A stretch of 64,000 nucleotides of DNA from Neorhizobium populisoli (GTDB taxonomy: Bacteria; Pseudomonadota; Alphaproteobacteria; Rhizobiales; Rhizobiaceae), in NCBI RefSeq assembly GCF_019430945.1, contig NZ_JAHYCB010000014.1, positions 62,001-126,000 of the forward strand. The letters run 5' to 3'. A model generated the notes under the pieces. It was not told where the DNA came from. It worked only from the letters and a program-made list of their open reading frames with translations, and ran no database searches. Position numbers and translations under genes: made by a program. Below, piece by piece: positions 61,461-64,000 of this stretch (its first letter is position 1; each line of letters starts with the position of its first letter).

Positions 61461-62483
61461 TTGAGCAGTCTCACGCTCCTTTCACCGCTTGAACGCCTTG
61501 GTTGGTCAGGCTTTTTCAGGGATCAGGTAGAGCCTGGTGAGGCTGAGTTTGCACCGAGGCGGATTGCCTCGGTTCATCGGTCCCGCATCGAAGCAATTGA
61601 TGCTATTGGTTCGGTCGAGCTAGAACTCCCACCCAATTCCAACACGGCCGACTTCGCGGTGGGCGATTGGGTGCTTGCCGATCCGATCAGCGGCATGTTC
61701 ATTCGCCGCCTCGACCGAAAAACCGTCTTTCAACGGCGCCCTGAGAACGGACGGGGCCAACAGCTTGTTGCTGCCAACGTCGATACCCTGTTCATCGTGA
61801 CCTCGTGCAATGCCGATTTCAACCCGGCGAGGCTCGAACGCTATCTGATCATGGCCAACCAGGCCGGGAGCAACCCGGTGATCGTGCTGACCAAAGCCGA
61901 CACCACCGAGGATGCCGGCACGTTCCGCGCCCAAGCTGAAGCTCTTCAACCTGATCTACCCGTCATCCTCTTGAACGGGCGGTCAGAGGAAGCGCGTCAA
62001 CTTTTGGCACCATGGTGCAGTGCTGGACAGACCAGTGCGTTGGTTGGATCCTCAGGTGTGGGAAAATCAACTTTGGTGAACACGCTTGTCGGACATGGCG
62101 CGGAAACAGGCCAGAAGACTGGCGCAATTCGCGAATATGACGCCCAAGGGCGGCATACGACGACAGCGCGATCGCTACATGCCATTCCAGACGGCGGCTG
62201 GGTGATCGATACGCCCGGGATAAGGACACTCTACATTAGTGATATCGCCGACGGTATCGATACGTTCTTTGCCGACGTGACCGAGCTGGCATCGCAATGT
62301 CGGTTTCGCGATTGCAGTCATGTCCACGAGCCCGGCTGTGCTGTACAGGGAGCCGTCACGAATGGAACGCTTGCTGCCGATCGCGTGGAGCGCTGGCGAA
62401 CCTTGCTTGCGGAAAACCGCGAAAGGTCACCGATGGTCAGCGGACCATATGGCAACAAGATCTCCAAGAAGAAGAGATACTGA
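61461..62483 (+). CDS. rsgA: Ribosome small-subunit-dependent GTPase RsgA
   Basis: 340 residues from a TTG start. OB-fold N-terminus (about 35-100), then the circularly permuted GTPase: G4 LTKAD, G1 GSSGVGKSTLVN, G3 DTPGIR, with G2 threonines HTTTARSL between. The C-terminal zinc knuckle CRFRDCSHVHEPGC is complete. RsgA tests late 30S maturation. Start choice is uncertain: only a weak GAGCCGC lies before TTG 61461. It is a second-type rsgA away from the usual housekeeping context. Confidence 0.9.
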   Translation: MSSLTLLSPLERLGWSGFFRDQVEPGEAEFAPRRIASVHRSRIEAIDAIGSVELELPPNSNTADFAVGDWVLADPISGMFIRRLDRKTVFQRRPENGRGQQLVAANVDTLFIVTSCNADFNPARLERYLIMANQAGSNPVIVLTKADTTEDAGTFRAQAEALQPDLPVILLNGRSEEARQLLAPWCSAGQTSALVGSSGVGKSTLVNTLVGHGAETGQKTGAIREYDAQGRHTTTARSLHAIPDGGWVIDTPGIRTLYISDIADGIDTFFADVTELASQCRFRDCSHVHEPGCAVQGAVTNGTLAADRVERWRTLLAENRERSPMVSGPYGNKISKKKRY

Positions 62484-62754
62484 AAGCGGTTTGGCGCCGG
62501 GGCACCTCGGACGAACATTCGCGCGAAATTCCATTATTCTCGCACGGAAGCGAAACGACGACCCGTCATTCAGTGAGTATTTTTGCACGCCTTCCGATCA
62601 ATCGGTTGCGACTCGGTACCTTTCATCAGTTTAGTTTTTGACTGATCGGTCGCCCGCCTGTCTTTTCTTGTGCTGACAGCGCGCGGCTACAGGAGTGAAG
62701 GCACCTCAGAAACAAAATCTTGCCGTCCACTTTGCTGCTGCCATATAAAGCGCG

Positions 62755-63363
62755 ATGACCTCTGACTCGAAGATTTTCGTCGGCGTGCGCCCGATCCGCA
62801 AAAGCCCATCAAAGCATCAGGAACCGAGCGGCCCAAACTGCCAGTGGGACGAATGCGAGAAAACCGGCTCCCATCGGGCTCCCGTCGGTAGCGGTGCTGA
62901 AGGCACCTACCTGCTCTTCTGCGCCGAGCACGTTCAAAAATACTCAAAGGGCTACAACTATTCACCGGCGCTGTCCGACGTCGAAACCGCCCGTTATCAG
63001 AGAGAAGCAGCGAGCGGTCTTCGCCCGACCGTCGGTACAAGGATCCGCCAGCCTACAGAGGCCCCTCTTCCTTCAACGGCTAGATCAGGCTCCGCCAAGG
63101 CGGTCAATGCCCGTAAAAGTGCTGCCGTGCGCCAAGCAGCCAACGCAGCTCTCCGGGTTCGCAAACTCAAGGTACTCGAGGCCAAGGCATTCGAGACACT
63201 AGGTCTTTCACACGATGCGACGCCGGAGGAAATCAGAAGCCGTTACAAGGAACAGCTCAAAATGCACCACCCCGACGCCAACCAAGGCGATCGCAACTCG
63301 GAAAACGAACTTCGGGCGGCCATAGAGGCGTACAAGATCCTCAAACTCAACGGCTTCTGTTGA
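62755..63363 (+). CDS. J-domain protein with N-terminal Cys/His module
   Basis: 202 residues. The C-terminal J domain (about 145-200) keeps the HPD signature in KMHHPDANQGD and ends soon after, so it is a terminal rather than N-terminal J domain. The N-terminal part (about 25-70) has Cys and His pairs, CQWDECEKTGSHRAP and LLFCAEHVQKYSKGYNY, that could bind zinc. The middle is a basic Ala/Arg linker. It likely recruits DnaK to a specific client. Similar proteins occur in rhizobia. Confidence 0.8.
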   Translation: MTSDSKIFVGVRPIRKSPSKHQEPSGPNCQWDECEKTGSHRAPVGSGAEGTYLLFCAEHVQKYSKGYNYSPALSDVETARYQREAASGLRPTVGTRIRQPTEAPLPSTARSGSAKAVNARKSAAVRQAANAALRVRKLKVLEAKAFETLGLSHDATPEEIRSRYKEQLKMHHPDANQGDRNSENELRAAIEAYKILKLNGFC

Positions 63364-63421
63364 TTGTCCTTCGATTGCCGGCTCGAATTTCTATCAGCCG
63401 AGAGCTGACGGAAGTGCCTTG

Positions 63422-63688
63422 CTACGCCGCCTTAACCTGCTCGTGATTGTTGCCAGAATCGCGGAGATGACCAGAGTTCTCTGCCACGGCAACGCCTGCA
63501 GTGCGTTTGGCGTAGAGCTGATACCATTCATATAACTCCACAAGCATTTGCCGCTCATCAAGGTTTCGAGCGGCTGCTTGGGCAAGACAATGGCGCGCTG
63601 CATCCATTCCAGCAGCAGATGCGATCGACAGACCTTGTTCTGCGCAAAACCGATCTATGATGGCACGGAGACTTCGAAGCTCGTTCAT
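63422..63688 (-). CDS. Unknown 88-residue helical protein
   Basis: 88 residues from ATG 63688 (AGAAGGCGCTTTG before it). Almost all helix: LRSLRAIIDRFCAEQGLSIAS, then NLDERQMLVELYEWYQLYA. No family recognised; no signal. In-frame ATGs at 63727 and 63784 lack ribosome sites. Convergent with the J-domain gene. Confidence 0.55.
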   Translation of the reverse strand: MNELRSLRAIIDRFCAEQGLSIASAAGMDAARHCLAQAAARNLDERQMLVELYEWYQLYAKRTAGVAVAENSGHLRDSGNNHEQVKAA

Positions 63689-63902
63689 CAAAGCGCCTTC
63701 TAATATTTCGCAAAGGCTAGATCGCATTCGCAGACGGTAAAGAACAGTGAATTCTTGGTAAGGTTCGAAGGGGCGGCGCAACATCCAGGAGAACCAAAAT
63801 CTCAGACTACGCGCGCTTCATCCGTCTGCTCCCGAGTGGGTTGTCGCGCCGGCGCCAGAACCTATTTACCCGGCTGAAATTGGTTAGACCGGCGCGGAAT
63901 TA

Positions 63903-64000
63903 ATGCTTTTGCTCCACAAATTATCACGCCGTACCTTTCTGGCGGCCGGCGCAGGCATAGCGGCGGCTTCGGTGATATCGGGCTGTTCCCAGCAGGGGGA
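63903..64000 (+). CDS. Tat-exported lipoprotein, 5' end only
   Basis: The frame from ATG 63903 reads LSRRTFLAAGAGIAAASV then ISGCSQQG and leaves the window. It is a twin-arginine signal ending in a lipobox (ISGC). About 32 codons are visible, so the enzyme class cannot be told; many rhizobial L,D-transpeptidases and redox proteins start this way. Confidence 0.6.
   Translation, partial: MLLLHKLSRRTFLAAGAGIAAASVISGCSQQG

Noticed and set aside
62620..62650. ATCAGT-N10-ACTGAT dyad after rsgA
   Set aside because: Only 6-bp arms and no T-run; expected by chance in a gap of this size.
1..64000. CRISPR array, tRNA or rRNA genes
   Set aside because: No regularly spaced direct repeats of 25-40 nt, and no tRNA cloverleaf or rRNA-like conserved blocks were found by eye; a covariance-model scan would settle the RNA genes.

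Overview
The window looks like part of a chromosome (or large second replicon) of a Rhizobiaceae member in the Agrobacterium/Rhizobium/Neorhizobium range. Reasons: coding GC is high; the type VI secretion genes follow the Agrobacterium imp order, including the TagF-PppA fusion and a compact PpkA; and alphaproteobacterial families recur (DUF982, BA14K, DUF6880, uronate dehydrogenase, DipZ), with two GGAAC-N16-(C)GTT-like promoter candidates. No rRNA, tRNA, CRISPR array or replication origin was seen. All calls come from reading sequence and translations; no database search was run.

Region 1 (1-13551, + strand) is the 3' two thirds of an imp-type T6SS operon: tagJ (cut by the window edge), tssE, tssF, tssG, fha, tssK, tssL, tssM, tagF-pppA, ppkA. 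Most junctions overlap. It supplies baseplate parts (TssEFGK), the membrane complex (TssL, TssM) and the threonine-phosphorylation switch (PpkA, PppA, Fha, TagF). The sheath genes are expected upstream. A terminator hairpin is built into the end of ppkA and faces a convergent polysaccharide-export lipoprotein gene. A lone malonyl-CoA synthetase gene and a DUF982 gene follow.

Region 2 (17163-31327) is a divergent sugar-acid catabolic locus. The leftward operon encodes a family 5 binding protein, two permeases, a double ATPase, two enolase-superfamily dehydratases, an aldose 1-epimerase-like protein and a mannonate dehydratase. The rightward operon encodes a small unknown protein, a GntR/FCD regulator, uronate dehydrogenase, an SMP-30 lactonase and a DHDPS-family lyase. 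Together they read as import and oxidative breakdown of a hexuronate or (oligo)uronide through aldarolactone, aldarate and keto-deoxy acid.

Region 3 (31400-47430) is mixed: an AraC relic, a tautomerase, DUF72, a GGDEF-EAL protein, an orphan amino-acid binding protein, a BON-like protein, DUF4174, an SbmA-type exporter and Ohr. It also holds a two-component system beside a divergent pair, an alpha/beta hydrolase and a dipZ split by a frameshift. The intergenic region of that pair carries four tandem-repeat boxes that look like response-regulator sites.

Region 4 (47449-54725) is a peptide-type ABC operon with a glycerophosphodiester phosphodiesterase gene embedded in it and a divergent ROK regulator.

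Region 5 (55022-64000) is accessory in character: DUF6880, two cold-shock genes flanking a decayed IS21-family end, DUF6481, a fatty-acid desaturase, small unknown genes (one of 50 codons), a histidine-kinase relic, a BA14K protein, RsgA, a J-domain protein with an N-terminal Cys/His module, and the start of a Tat-type lipoprotein gene cut by the window end.
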